A stretch of DNA of 26,770 nucleotides from positions 1 through 26,770 of the forward strand of contig JAEYYY010000664.1 of the NCBI GenBank assembly GCA_023430775.1, written 5' to 3'. Origin of the DNA: Pseudomonadota bacterium. GTDB taxonomy: Bacteria; Myxococcota_A; Polyangia; Haliangiales; Haliangiaceae. Positions 14,433-23,431 of this stretch are shown piece by piece; the stretch's first letter is position 1; every line of letters begins with the position of its first letter. The translations under genes and the position numbers were made by a program. The notes under the pieces were generated by a model, which saw only the letters and a program-made list of their open reading frames with translations, ran no database searches and was not told the DNA's origin.

Positions 14433-15329
14433 GTGAGCAAGACCTGGATCGTCGATGCGATCGGGCGTGGTCCCTATGACCAGCTGGCCAGCGAGCTTCC
14501 CGGCTCGACGGTGCAATCGATCTGGCTCGAGGTGACGAGGGCGCGGGCTGGAGCGCGCACGCCGGCGGAGGTGCTCGCGCAGTACGAGCGCGATCTGTTC
14601 GTCAGGCCGGGCTTCGTGGATCAGCGCCTCGCCGTCGAGATCGACGGCCACCTGCTGGCCGCCGCCGCCGGGTTCGAAGCGATCGAGCTGTCACCCCTGA
14701 CCCCGCTCGGCACCTGCACGAGCGTCGCGCTCGGAGATCAGAACCGGATCGTGTCGGCGCTGCGCGGGCTCGAGGTGGTCTCGGATCCGACGAACGCGAT
14801 GACGCTCGAGGCGGCGACGCGGCTCAAGAAGGCGCGCGATCCCGTGCACCTCGCGACCTGCATGCGCGTGGTGCGCGCGCAACCGGTGCCGAAGCACGTG
14901 GGCTGGTCGCAGACGTTCCGGATGTTCGCGCTCGCGAGCGGCGGCTTCGAGACGGCGAACCACGGCTTCACTGTCGAGGCGGTGCTGCGTCATCTCCGCG
15001 CGATGCTCGCCGCACTCGATCGGTTCGAGCAGCACGGCTACCGGTTCGGTGTTCGGCGCATCGAGCTCCTCGCCACGCCGGAGCGGGCGGAGCTCGCCGA
15101 TCGGATCGCGAAGCAGGTCGGCGCCGATCGCGCGGTCCTCGAGCACGCGTATTACTCGGCGGGGCTCCGCTACAAGATCTACGTCACCGATCCAGACGGG
15201 AACGAGATGTTCCTGGTCGACGGCGGCGTGTTCGACTGGCTCGCGAAGCTGCTCGCGAACCGCCGCGCGGTGGTGGTTGCATCGGGAACCGGCGCGCAGC
15301 TGTTCCCGATGTTCAGAGCTACTTCTTGA
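14433..15329 (+). CDS. protein of unknown function (298 residues)
   Basis: This soluble protein starts at GTG 14433 and I cannot assign it to a family. Recognisable-looking conserved blocks are IELSPLTPLGTCTSVALGDQ and VVSDPTNAMTLEAATRLKK in the first half. Further on are MFALASGGFETANHG, then RRIELLATPERAELADRIA and YYSAGLRYKIYVTDPDGNEM. The alternation of helices and strands suggests an alpha/beta enzyme. A remote likeness to class II aminoacyl-tRNA-synthetase-type cores is only an impression. There is no signal peptide. It is divergent from the PTPS-like gene with only 26 bp (or 8 bp) between start codons. Its end overlaps the next, convergent gene by 11 nt. Confidence 0.85.
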   Translation: MSKTWIVDAIGRGPYDQLASELPGSTVQSIWLEVTRARAGARTPAEVLAQYERDLFVRPGFVDQRLAVEIDGHLLAAAAGFEAIELSPLTPLGTCTSVALGDQNRIVSALRGLEVVSDPTNAMTLEAATRLKKARDPVHLATCMRVVRAQPVPKHVGWSQTFRMFALASGGFETANHGFTVEAVLRHLRAMLAALDRFEQHGYRFGVRRIELLATPERAELADRIAKQVGADRAVLEHAYYSAGLRYKIYVTDPDGNEMFLVDGGVFDWLAKLLANRRAVVVASGTGAQLFPMFRATS

Positions 15330-15681
15330 ACGTGCGCTCGAAGCCGCGACCGAACCCCTCGAGCTCGTCGCCGAGCACGTTGCCCGCTGCACCGGCGATG
15401 CAGCCGATCGCCTCGCCACACGAGTCCGCATCGGCCATGCAGCTCGTCATCTCGTTGTACTGATCACCGAGCTCGTCCTTCGCATCGGCGAGGTCCTTGG
15501 TGCACTCGTCGATATCGTCGCCGGAGAGCTTCTCGCCGCCGAGCTTGACGAGCGACTCGCACTGCGCGGCCAGGTTCTCGCACGCACTCTTCGCGCGACC
15601 TTCGGTGGTCTTGCCGCTGACGACCTTGACCACACCGACAACGAGGAGAGCGACAACCGCGAACCCGAGGAGCTTCTTCAT
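15319..15681 (-). CDS. membrane-anchored six-cysteine protein (paralog of 15816-16088)
   Basis: The 120-residue protein starts at ATG 15681. The N-terminus MKKLLGFAVVALLVVGVVKV is a signal anchor without a lipobox. The exported part contains six cysteines: SACENLAAQCE, IDECTKD, TSCMADADSCGEAIGC. Their pattern is C-x6-C-x18-C-x20-C-x6-C-x5-C, shared with the upstream neighbour gene. The sequence is otherwise acidic and helical and ends ERTFKK. It looks like a disulphide-stapled helical bundle. I recognise no named family. A GGGGGT stretch about 8-13 nt upstream may serve as ribosome binding site. The A/T-richer gap at 15697-15780 probably holds its promoter. Confidence 0.8.
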   Translation of the reverse strand: MKKLLGFAVVALLVVGVVKVVSGKTTEGRAKSACENLAAQCESLVKLGGEKLSGDDIDECTKDLADAKDELGDQYNEMTSCMADADSCGEAIGCIAGAAGNVLGDELEGFGRGFERTFKK

Positions 15682-15815
15682 CTCAGTGACCCCCAAGAAA
15701 GTTGCGAGGCTCGTAGTAATGCTTCGTAGCCCCGATGCAATGTTGGATATTTAGACAGACGACCCGGCGACGGCGATGTCGCGTGCGTTCTCGTAACTAG
15801 GCTCGATGCCTCGAC

Positions 15816-16088
15816 TTAGTCGGGCTCCGGAAACACCTGCGGAGCGCACTGCTCCACCGCCGAGCAGGTGGTTGCCGCCTTGATGCACCGTGTCCACTCG
15901 TCGTAGTCGTCTCCCAGCGATCTGCGCGCGGTGTGGACACAGACATCTCGATGCGTGGCGGTCCAGTGCACGCCAACCTCCGCGGCGTTCGCCGAGCACA
16001 GCTCGATGAACTTGTCGCACGCCATCTCTGCGTCGGGCTCGGCGCGGGAGCAAGCGACCAGGAACACGGCGAGGGCGAGCAGCTTCAT
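15816..16088 (-). CDS. small six-cysteine lipoprotein (paralog of 15319-15681)
   Basis: The 90-residue protein starts at ATG 16088. MKLLALAVFLVAC is a lipobox (Cys13). The mature part has six further cysteines: ACDKFIELC, RDVCVHT, TRCIKAATTCSAVEQC. The spacing is C-x6-C-x18-C-x17-C-x6-C-x5-C, and local motifs (GDDYDEW here, GDQYNEM in the paralog) align. It therefore shares a fold with the downstream protein but uses a lipid instead of a membrane helix as anchor. Function is unknown. The two genes are 134 nt apart on the same strand. Confidence 0.8.
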   Translation of the reverse strand: MKLLALAVFLVACSRAEPDAEMACDKFIELCSANAAEVGVHWTATHRDVCVHTARRSLGDDYDEWTRCIKAATTCSAVEQCAPQVFPEPD

Positions 16089-16124
16089 GCCGGTCAGATG
16101 CCGGCGCCGCCGCGTTGTCGCAAC

Positions 16125-18530
16125 TCAGTCGACGTGGACGAACAGCGGGTTGGTAAAGGATGGCATCGAGTCGCCGAGCACCGGGTCGCCGCGTCCTGCC
16201 ATGTCGACGCGCACGACGTAGAACGTGCTCGCGGTCGGTGCCGGCAAGATCACGTTGCTGTCGAACCGGACGGTCCCGGTGTCGTCGGGATCGATCGCGA
16301 TCGTCCTCACTTCCTGGCGGCCCTGGAAGATCCGGATCGCCGCGATCGGCTGCCACGAGGCCGCCTGCACGCGGACGTGAAGCGTGACCTCGTTCTGGCC
16401 GGTGACGTCGACGGTGTCACCGGGTAGCGCCTCGACGGCGTTGTTGACCACACCGGCGGTGACGAACGCGGCGGTCCCCACCACCACGTGTCGCGCCTTG
16501 ATGCCCTCGACGATCGCCGCCTTGTCGACGATCACCGGATCGTCGTTGCCGGCGCCGACGAACACGAACGTGCGCGCCGAGCCCGCGAACCGGCTCGCAC
16601 CGTGCGAATCGCTCGACCCGGTGGCCGCTGCCGGATGCCCCGCCTCGACCATCGCGAGGTACTCCGCGAACACCTGCGCGAAGTCGCCCGCCGACGACGC
16701 GTTCGCGACCTCCATCGCGTCGAAGCCGAGATCGTTCAGATCGGTGCCGGCCGGAAAGCCGAGCGTCGTCGGATCGCGGCCCGCCATCAGCGTCTCGGCA
16801 TCGAGCTCGATCGAGTTGAACAGGCCGCTGCTGCCATCGCGCGGGTGATTGCACTGCACGACGCGACTCGGATCATTGCCGCGGATGGCGTCGAACACCT
16901 CACCCGGCGGCTTGCCGCGCCACCGTACGCCACCGCCGCCGGTCCGCGCCGGATCGACGGCGAGCGGAAAGCCGTTGATGTGGCCGAACGCGAGCGAGCT
17001 GACCTCGCTGCCGACGAGCGAGGTCATCCAGCCCGACAACCCGAGCTCGCCGATGATCGGCGAGTAATCGACGACGATGTCGTGATCGGTCGACACCGCG
17101 ACATCGACGCCCTCGCCGGCGACCGAGCGCAGGCGATCGTCGATCGGGAAGGTCGAGTCCGGCGACAGCTCGCTGTGGAGATGGGTATCGAGCGAGATCC
17201 AGCCGCTGGTGTCCACCGAGTGCTCGAGCACGATCGCTTGCGTCACGGTGTCGCCGCCGGTGATCGTCAGTGCGCTCGCCTCGAACGCCTCGTACTCCAT
17301 GCCGCGCGTCACGCTGACGCGATAGACGCCGGCGGGAACGCGAAACGTCGCCTCGCCGGTGCTGTCGACCCACTCGAAGCGTTCATCACCGCCATCCGGC
17401 GTGATCCGCACGCGCGCTGGAATCGGATGGTCGGTGTCGTCGCGCACGCTGAGCGCGAGCTGACCGAACTGGATCTCGGGCACCGCGCCCGCGGCACCCG
17501 CCGCGATGCTGACCGCCTCACCGGTGACGCCGAACGCCTCGGCATGCACGTCGTAGACGCCGGGCGGCACCGAGGTCTGGAACTGCCCGTCCGCATCGCT
17601 GCGTGCCACGGTGATGGCAGCGCCGGCCTGCGCGATCACCACGTCGACGTTCGGGCTGGTGGTGCCGCTGATCTGCGCGAGCTCGGCACCGCGCAGCTGC
17701 CAGCCGCGCTCGGTCACGCTGCTGACGCTGCCGTCGCCGATGATCAGGTTGCGGACCGTGCCCTGCTCGCCGGTGTCGGGGCCGCCGATCAACAGGATGC
17801 CGAACAGGTCGATGACCTCCGGACGATCGCTCTCGTACGCGATGCCATAAGACGTCGTCGTCCCCGACGTCGCGAACACGTCGGTGCTCCCGAAGCTCGG
17901 CGCGCGACCGCCGAGAAACATCGCATCGCGCAGCTCGTGAGTCTCCTCGACGGCGTCCGGACCGGGGAACACCTTGGTCTCGAGCTCGAGCTCCGTCGCA
18001 CCCGCGGCGAGCCGGTAGTGGTGCTCGATGATCACGTTCGGGATCTCGCGCGCGAGTGCGGCCTGCACGATATCGATCCCGGTTGCCGGCCCGCGCACCA
18101 CGAGCTCCGCCGGACCGTCGTTGCCGGCCTCGGTGATCACGAACTCGTCGAACGCACCGGCGGCGAAGTCGATCGAGACCAGGATCTCCTTCACCAGATC
18201 GTCACCGTCGACGCGCGCCGCATCGACGATGCCGCCGCCGCTGGTGCCGTGGAGCAAGTAGCCCTCGCCCGGGCCGCGGACGATCACGCGAACCTGGTCG
18301 TTCTCGAGGATGAAGTCGCCGATCCGTCCCGAGGCGAGGCGACCACCGAACAGCTCGGCGCCGCACTCGACGACCTTGGCGCGGGTGCCGGTGACGAGCG
18401 GGCCGGGCACGCAGCCGGTCTCGACGTCCGGATCGGGGATCAGAGGTCCGAGGCCCGTCGGTTTGCTGTTATCGCCGCACGCGACGAGCGCCAGCAGGGC
18501 GAACAATCTCCCGGATCGCATCGCTCGCAT
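16125..18530 (-). CDS. CehA/McbA-type PHP-domain metallohydrolase lipoprotein
   Basis: The 801-residue protein starts at ATG 18530 with lipobox ALVAC (Cys18). Residues 40-290 form a beta-rich domain of unknown role. Two carboxypeptidase-regulatory-like beta-sandwich segments follow (about 295-345 and 358-435, with PPGVYDVHAEA and PAGVYRVSVTRG). The PHP metallohydrolase domain lies at about 445-690: DTHLHSELSPDS (His450, His452), STDHD (Asp482, His483), GSEVSS (Glu509), CNHPRDG (His562) and SSDSHG (Asp641, His643). A last beta domain closes the protein. This order matches the CehA/McbA family, named after a carbaryl esterase, but most members have unknown substrates. It should act in the envelope. 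It is divergent from the next gene with a 64-nt gap. Confidence 0.9.
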   Translation of the reverse strand: MRAMRSGRLFALLALVACGDNSKPTGLGPLIPDPDVETGCVPGPLVTGTRAKVVECGAELFGGRLASGRIGDFILENDQVRVIVRGPGEGYLLHGTSGGGIVDAARVDGDDLVKEILVSIDFAAGAFDEFVITEAGNDGPAELVVRGPATGIDIVQAALAREIPNVIIEHHYRLAAGATELELETKVFPGPDAVEETHELRDAMFLGGRAPSFGSTDVFATSGTTTSYGIAYESDRPEVIDLFGILLIGGPDTGEQGTVRNLIIGDGSVSSVTERGWQLRGAELAQISGTTSPNVDVVIAQAGAAITVARSDADGQFQTSVPPGVYDVHAEAFGVTGEAVSIAAGAAGAVPEIQFGQLALSVRDDTDHPIPARVRITPDGGDERFEWVDSTGEATFRVPAGVYRVSVTRGMEYEAFEASALTITGGDTVTQAIVLEHSVDTSGWISLDTHLHSELSPDSTFPIDDRLRSVAGEGVDVAVSTDHDIVVDYSPIIGELGLSGWMTSLVGSEVSSLAFGHINGFPLAVDPARTGGGGVRWRGKPPGEVFDAIRGNDPSRVVQCNHPRDGSSGLFNSIELDAETLMAGRDPTTLGFPAGTDLNDLGFDAMEVANASSAGDFAQVFAEYLAMVEAGHPAAATGSSDSHGASRFAGSARTFVFVGAGNDDPVIVDKAAIVEGIKARHVVVGTAAFVTAGVVNNAVEALPGDTVDVTGQNEVTLHVRVQAASWQPIAAIRIFQGRQEVRTIAIDPDDTGTVRFDSNVILPAPTASTFYVVRVDMAGRGDPVLGDSMPSFTNPLFVHVD

Positions 18531-18594
18531 ATAGCGCGATTCGGGTCACTCCAGCGGCTCACCTTCCGCGTTCCATTCGAGGTAGTTTTGGATC

Positions 18595-19986
18595 GTGCGC
18601 GCAGTCGTAGTTCGCTGTCCCAACTGCAACGCAAACCTCCAGGTCGCGAGCACCGTCGCGATGGCGACGTGCCAGTACTGCGGCACGGTCTCGCGGATCC
18701 AGGCGCGAACGGCGATGTTCCAGATCCCGAAGGCGCCGTCGATGCCGACGCAGCCGGCGAACATGACGAACGCCGAGCGGATGGCGCAGCTCCAGCAGCT
18801 GGCGAAGATGCCGATCGCGGTCCAGCGCGCGTCGATGTTCCTGGTGTTCCTGCCGTTCATCCTGATGGCGGTGATCGGCGGCGGCGTGTTCTTCGCGGTG
18901 AAGAAGGCCGGCGGCATCGGCGGTGTGTTCGGCAGCATGATGTGGTCGGGGCATCCGCCCGCGCTCACCGATCTCGATGGCGACGGCACCGTCGATGTCA
19001 TCGGCGTCTCGCGCTACGTGCACGATAACGATCGCGCTCACTACGCCGCGTACTCGGGCAAGACCGGAACGCAGCTGTGGGAGACCGAGACGATCGGCAA
19101 GTACAGCGACATCACGCAGGATCAGTACGGCGCGATCGGCGACACGCTGTTCGTGTCGACGAAGGACGGCAAGCTGATCGCGCGCAACCTGAAGAGCAAG
19201 GGCGTGGTGAAGTGGGAGATCTCGCTCGGCGAGAAGATCGACGCGATGTGCGCGCAGGGCAACGAGCTCGCGATCGCGACCGCGGATCAGAAGTGGTGGA
19301 TCGTCGACGGCGCCGGCAAGAAGCGCGAGGGCAAGAAGCTGTACCGGCTCGCGCGCGACTACACGAACGACGAGGCGAAGTTCGCGTTCGAGCGCGCCGG
19401 TGGCGAGGCCGGTGACGTCTGCATCCCGCTCGGCTGGGATCACCGGACGCCGCCGGGCGTGATCGCGCTGCCCGGCTGGAGCGAGATGGCGAACATCCCC
19501 GGCATGCGCATCGACGTGCTGATCAAGCGCGCCGGCGGCCCCGCGATCGCCGTCGGCAAGAAGCAGCCGGGCACCAGCGTGCCGCTGCTCGCGAGGCTCG
19601 GCCCGCGGCCGGAGCAACCGCCGATGCCGAAGAAGGGCTGGCGCACCGAGGAGGAGAAGAAGGCGCTGTTGCCGAGCGCGCAGTGGAAGGTCGAGATTCC
19701 CGCGGTCGATCCGCTGAACGCGCGGTTCGACGAGGAGCACGTGACGCTGTCCGACAAGGCGGTGTTCGTGCTCTACGAGGTGTCGAGCTCGAAGCATCAC
19801 CTCGCGGCGTTCGACATTGTTAGTGGCAAGCGGTTGTGGGATCGCGAGATCTCGCACGGTAGCGGCTTCGTGGCCGTCTCGCTGTCGTTGATCGGCGATG
19901 CGGTCGGCCTCACCACGTGGCGCTCGCTGACCGTGTTCGACGCGGCCAACGGTAACGAGCGCTATCGGATCGGCCAGGCCGACTGA
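18595..19986 (+). CDS. zinc-ribbon, single-TM, beta-propeller protein
   Basis: The 463-residue protein starts at GTG 18595. It begins with a zinc ribbon, CPNC (8-11) and CQYC (26-29). A Pro/Gln-rich linker follows, then one membrane helix at about 81-101. The rest is repetitive beta structure: TDLDGDGTVDVIGV, an FG-GAP-like calcium loop, then units such as AYSGKTGTQLWETE, LIARNLKSKGVVKWEIS, AAFDIVSGKRLWDRE and TVFDAANGNERYRI. These are PQQ/quinoprotein-type propeller blades with their conserved W. Positive residues on both sides of the helix leave topology uncertain; a cytosolic ribbon and outside propeller is one reading. Function is unknown. Its last 25 nt overlap the convergent kinase gene. 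Confidence 0.85.
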   Translation: MRAVVVRCPNCNANLQVASTVAMATCQYCGTVSRIQARTAMFQIPKAPSMPTQPANMTNAERMAQLQQLAKMPIAVQRASMFLVFLPFILMAVIGGGVFFAVKKAGGIGGVFGSMMWSGHPPALTDLDGDGTVDVIGVSRYVHDNDRAHYAAYSGKTGTQLWETETIGKYSDITQDQYGAIGDTLFVSTKDGKLIARNLKSKGVVKWEISLGEKIDAMCAQGNELAIATADQKWWIVDGAGKKREGKKLYRLARDYTNDEAKFAFERAGGEAGDVCIPLGWDHRTPPGVIALPGWSEMANIPGMRIDVLIKRAGGPAIAVGKKQPGTSVPLLARLGPRPEQPPMPKKGWRTEEEKKALLPSAQWKVEIPAVDPLNARFDEEHVTLSDKAVFVLYEVSSSKHHLAAFDIVSGKRLWDREISHGSGFVAVSLSLIGDAVGLTTWRSLTVFDAANGNERYRIGQAD

Positions 19987-22900
19987 GACAACCAGCGGCG
20001 TAGCCCGGCCGCATCGCGCGGCACCGAGGACGACCACACGTGGATGCCGCCGGTCTGGGTCGCCATGGCGAAGCCCGCCGCGTGATAGGCGGCGGAGATG
20101 ACGCCCTCGATCCGCAACGTGATCGAGAACGTGCTCGCGACGTCCCATTCCCGCACCTCGTTCTCGTCGGCGCCGAGCAGCTTCGTGCCGTCGGGACTCC
20201 ACGCCAGCACGCGGATGTTGCCGGTATGGCCGGTCAGGTGAACCGGTTTGGCCGCCGGATCCTCGAGGCTCGTGATCTGGACGATCGAGTCATCGCTCGT
20301 CGACGCCAGCCACTTGCCGTCCGGCGAGAGCGCGATCGTGGGGATGAAGTTGTCGGCGCCGCGGACGTCGCGGTGGGTGGCGCCGTCCCAGATGCGAAGC
20401 GTGCCGTTGTCGAGACCGGCGACGATGCGCTTGCCATCGTGCGAGATCGCGATCGACTTGACGTGGTTGGGTGCGTGAAGACGCCGCATCTCGCCGGTGG
20501 CCAGCGTGCAGATCACGAGATCGAGATCCGAGCCCTCGATGTCCGCCAGCACCAGGTGCGTCCCGCCACCTGCGATCGCCTGCAGCATGGCGCTCTTCGT
20601 GGGACAGATCGCGCGCCGCCCGCCCGCACGAGGGAACACGACCACGCCGTCCTCGGTGGTCACGACGAAGCCGTCGCCGGCGGCGAACACGGCGAAGATC
20701 GGGCCGTCGACGCGCTCGACCTGCGGTGGGCCACCCGCGATCGGCTGCAGCTGAAGCTCGGACCGCAGCACGAGTGCCAGCGTTCGACCATCGTGCGAGA
20801 AGGCGAGCTTGTCGACGGGCTTCGGCACCGGCAACCGGCGGCGACGATCCGTCGCGACCTCGACGAGCTCGAGTTCCTTGCCTCCAAAGGCGACGGTCTG
20901 GAGATCCGGCGATACCGCGACCCAGGTGTCGATCGTCCCGAGGCGCGCGCTGCGCGGCACACCGGCACGCGGGTTCCAGCGCCGCAGCGTGTGGTCGGCA
21001 CTTGCCGTGAGCACGCTGCGATCCGGCAAGCTCGCGGCGCCCGTCAGCCAGTCGCGATGGCCGCGCAGCTCGCGCTGGAGCTCGCTCGCGCGATCGATCA
21101 CGAACAGGCTGGTGCGCGTGCGCGCGAGGATCGCGTCGCGGGAGGTCGCGACGTCGAGCACCGGGGCACCGAGCGGACGCCGGCGCTGCTCCGACCCGTC
21201 GGCCGCGTACGTGATCAGCGTGCCGTCCTCGCAGCCCGCGGCGATGCCGTTGTCGGCGGTGAACGCGATCGAGTTGACCTCGGGTGTCCTGGTCGCGATC
21301 GGCGCGCTGCGCAAGGTCGAGGTGTCCCAGCGATCGATCCGACCGTCGACCCCGGCGATCGCGACCCACGTACCATCCGGTGAGAACTGGAGTGCCGGTG
21401 CACGCGCGAACGGAAGCTCGATCGGCGCCCGGGTGACGCGGTCGCTGGCGAGCTCCCACAGCGCGAGCTGTCGACCGGCGGCCGCGATCCGGGTGCCATC
21501 CGCAGACACCGCCACGTCGGTCATGTACTGCGAATCGGGCAGCCGGCGAGGTACCGAGGACGACAGGTTCCACAGCACGACGCCATCGAGGCTGCCGATC
21601 ACGATGCCTTCACCGTCCGGAAGGCGAGCGCACACGACGCGCGCCGAACGGCTGTAGCGCTCCACGTTCCTCCCGATCACGCGACGCGTCCGATCGGCCA
21701 GCGTTCGTACGCCGACATCGCCGTCACTGACCTCGACGAGGCGCTTGCCGTCCGGGGTGAACAGCGCGCAATGGGTGTTCGTCGCGAGCTGCGCGACGAG
21801 GCCGGTCTCGAGGTTCCACAGCCGCAGCGCGCCGTCCTCCTCGATCGTCGCCGCGAGCCGGCCATCGGGCGAGGTCTCGACCCTCGCGATCCGGCGTTCG
21901 GCTCCCGGATAGATCCGCGCGGTGCCACGGACGACCGCATCTTCTGCGAGGTGGCGCGCCGCCGATGTCAGGCCGGCGTCGGAGAGCGTCGACAGCGTGG
22001 CGATCGCCATCGTCGGATCGCGATCGAGCTGACCGCGTGCGGTCTCGAGGGCGAGCGCGTCGCGACTCTCGATCGAAGCGCGCAGGGCGGTCTCGGTCTC
22101 GGCGCGGCGTCGCTCGGAGGTCGCGGCTTCGGCGTCCGCTCGATCGCGCTCGCTGACGATCCGCTGGAAGCTGTAGACGCCGACGATCGCGAGCACGACG
22201 AGCGCGATCGCGACCGCCGCGACGATGCCGCGGTGCTTGCGGACCCAGCGCCTGATCAGCTCCCTGGCGGTGTAGCGATGCGAGCCGACGAGCTTTCCCG
22301 CCTGGAAGGCGCGCAGCTCCTCGGCGAGCTCGCGCGCGGTCGGATATCGATCCTGGGGAGCGCGGGCCATCGCGCGCTCGACGATCGCGACCAGTTCCGG
22401 AGCGATGTCGGGGACCGAGGTGGCGAGTGGCTTCGGGCCACCGGCCACCACCGCATCCATCACCTCGTCGGCGGTCCGCCCGAGATACGGAGGCGCGCCG
22501 CACAGCAGCTGATAGAGCAGCGCGCCGAGCGAGTACACGTCGGCCCGGGCATCGACCTGCTCGCCGCGCGCTTGCTCGGGCGGCATGTACGCCGGCGTGC
22601 CCATCACCGAACCGGCGACCGTCTCGCCGAGTCTGGGCGCGGCATTCGCGCGATACGGCCCGACGGACACATCGGGGATGTTCGTCGCGACCAGATCCTT
22701 CGCGAGCCCCCAGTCGATCACCACGGTCTCGCCGAACGGTCCGATCAGCACGTTCGCCGGCTTGATGTCGCGATGGATTACCTGCTCGTTGTGCGCGTAG
22801 GCGATCGCGTCGCACGCTGCGATCACGTGCGGCAACAGCGCGAGTCGCTCGGCGAGTGTTTGCTTGTCGCGCAGCGCGACATCGAGTGACTCGCCGGCGA

Positions 22901-23351
22901 CGTACTTCATCGCGAAGAACGACTTGCCACCAGGCCACTGCCCCGCGTCGTGCACCGGCACGATCGCCGGGTGCTGTAGCCGCGCCGTGGTCATCGCCTC
23001 GCGGCGAAATCGCACCTCGCCCTCGGCCGACTCGGCGAGCATCTCCTTGATCGCGACGGAGCGCGCGAGCCGGTGATCGAACGCGCGCAAGATCCGCCCG
23101 AGACCGCCGCGCGCGAGCTCGCCGTCGACCGTGTAGCGGCCCGGATCCGCCGGTGCGAGCGTTGCCGCATCCGCCGCGACCGCGGCGCCGGCATCGTTGC
23201 TGCGCATCGTCGCGGCGTTCGCGGCATCGGGCACGTAGGTCCTGGCTTCCGGCCCGAGCAGGACCGGGGGACGAACCGCGTCGATCGTCTCCGCCGATGG
23301 CGAGCTCGCGGCGGCGATCGTGTCGGCCGTGGTCACCTCCTCGTCCTTCAC
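19962..23351 (-). CDS. membrane Ser/Thr protein kinase with extracytoplasmic WD40-like propellers
   Basis: The 1129-residue protein starts with an 70-residue Ala-rich leader. The PknB-type kinase domain spans about 72-350: glycine loop LARGGLGRI, VAIK with Lys102, HRDIKPAN (His193-Asn200), DWG with Asp213 in place of DFG, GTPAYMPPEQ and DVYSLG. All catalytic residues are present, so it should be active. One membrane helix lies at about 375-395, followed by a coiled-coil-like Arg/Glu segment to about 440. The rest is about 14-16 degenerate WD40-type units (SPDGRLAA...LRLWNLETG, SHDGKRIVAGLDNGTLRIWD, SPDGTKLLGADENEVREWD), enough for two propellers that could sense a ligand. GTG 23351 is used, but GTG 23336 has a better ribosome binding site (AAGGA seven bases upstream). 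Confidence 0.93.
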   Translation of the reverse strand: MKDEEVTTADTIAAASSPSAETIDAVRPPVLLGPEARTYVPDAANAATMRSNDAGAAVAADAATLAPADPGRYTVDGELARGGLGRILRAFDHRLARSVAIKEMLAESAEGEVRFRREAMTTARLQHPAIVPVHDAGQWPGGKSFFAMKYVAGESLDVALRDKQTLAERLALLPHVIAACDAIAYAHNEQVIHRDIKPANVLIGPFGETVVIDWGLAKDLVATNIPDVSVGPYRANAAPRLGETVAGSVMGTPAYMPPEQARGEQVDARADVYSLGALLYQLLCGAPPYLGRTADEVMDAVVAGGPKPLATSVPDIAPELVAIVERAMARAPQDRYPTARELAEELRAFQAGKLVGSHRYTARELIRRWVRKHRGIVAAVAIALVVLAIVGVYSFQRIVSERDRADAEAATSERRRAETETALRASIESRDALALETARGQLDRDPTMAIATLSTLSDAGLTSAARHLAEDAVVRGTARIYPGAERRIARVETSPDGRLAATIEEDGALRLWNLETGLVAQLATNTHCALFTPDGKRLVEVSDGDVGVRTLADRTRRVIGRNVERYSRSARVVCARLPDGEGIVIGSLDGVVLWNLSSSVPRRLPDSQYMTDVAVSADGTRIAAAGRQLALWELASDRVTRAPIELPFARAPALQFSPDGTWVAIAGVDGRIDRWDTSTLRSAPIATRTPEVNSIAFTADNGIAAGCEDGTLITYAADGSEQRRRPLGAPVLDVATSRDAILARTRTSLFVIDRASELQRELRGHRDWLTGAASLPDRSVLTASADHTLRRWNPRAGVPRSARLGTIDTWVAVSPDLQTVAFGGKELELVEVATDRRRRLPVPKPVDKLAFSHDGRTLALVLRSELQLQPIAGGPPQVERVDGPIFAVFAAGDGFVVTTEDGVVVFPRAGGRRAICPTKSAMLQAIAGGGTHLVLADIEGSDLDLVICTLATGEMRRLHAPNHVKSIAISHDGKRIVAGLDNGTLRIWDGATHRDVRGADNFIPTIALSPDGKWLASTSDDSIVQITSLEDPAAKPVHLTGHTGNIRVLAWSPDGTKLLGADENEVREWDVASTFSITLRIEGVISAAYHAAGFAMATQTGGIHVWSSSVPRDAAGLRRWLSQSAWPIR

Positions 23352-23383
23352 CGCAAAAACCTACCGCAGTTCGCACGTGACAA

Positions 23384-23411
23384 AGGGCCGGCTCCGTCGG
23401 GAACCGGCCCT
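23384..23411 (-). terminator. terminator-like hairpin between subtilase and kinase genes
   Basis: AGGGCCGG and CCGGCCCT form a perfect 8-bp GC-rich stem around a 12-nt loop, 21 nt after the subtilase stop. On the minus strand the stem is followed by only a short TTTG, so termination may be partial. TTCGC/GCGAA flanks could extend the base. Confidence 0.55.
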
Positions 23412-23431
23412 GCGAACAGCAACTGGCGCGA

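Noticed and set aside
16488..19028. An 846-codon open frame on the plus strand opposite the PHP hydrolase and running into the zinc-ribbon gene
   Set aside because: It is a shadow of high-GC codon bias: Arg/Ala/Asp/His-rich without motifs, whereas the minus strand encodes a complete CehA/McbA-type protein.
20040..21383. Plus-strand open frames opposite the kinase propeller region (also 21771-22889)
   Set aside because: They are frame shadows of the kinase gene, with unlikely composition and no domain.
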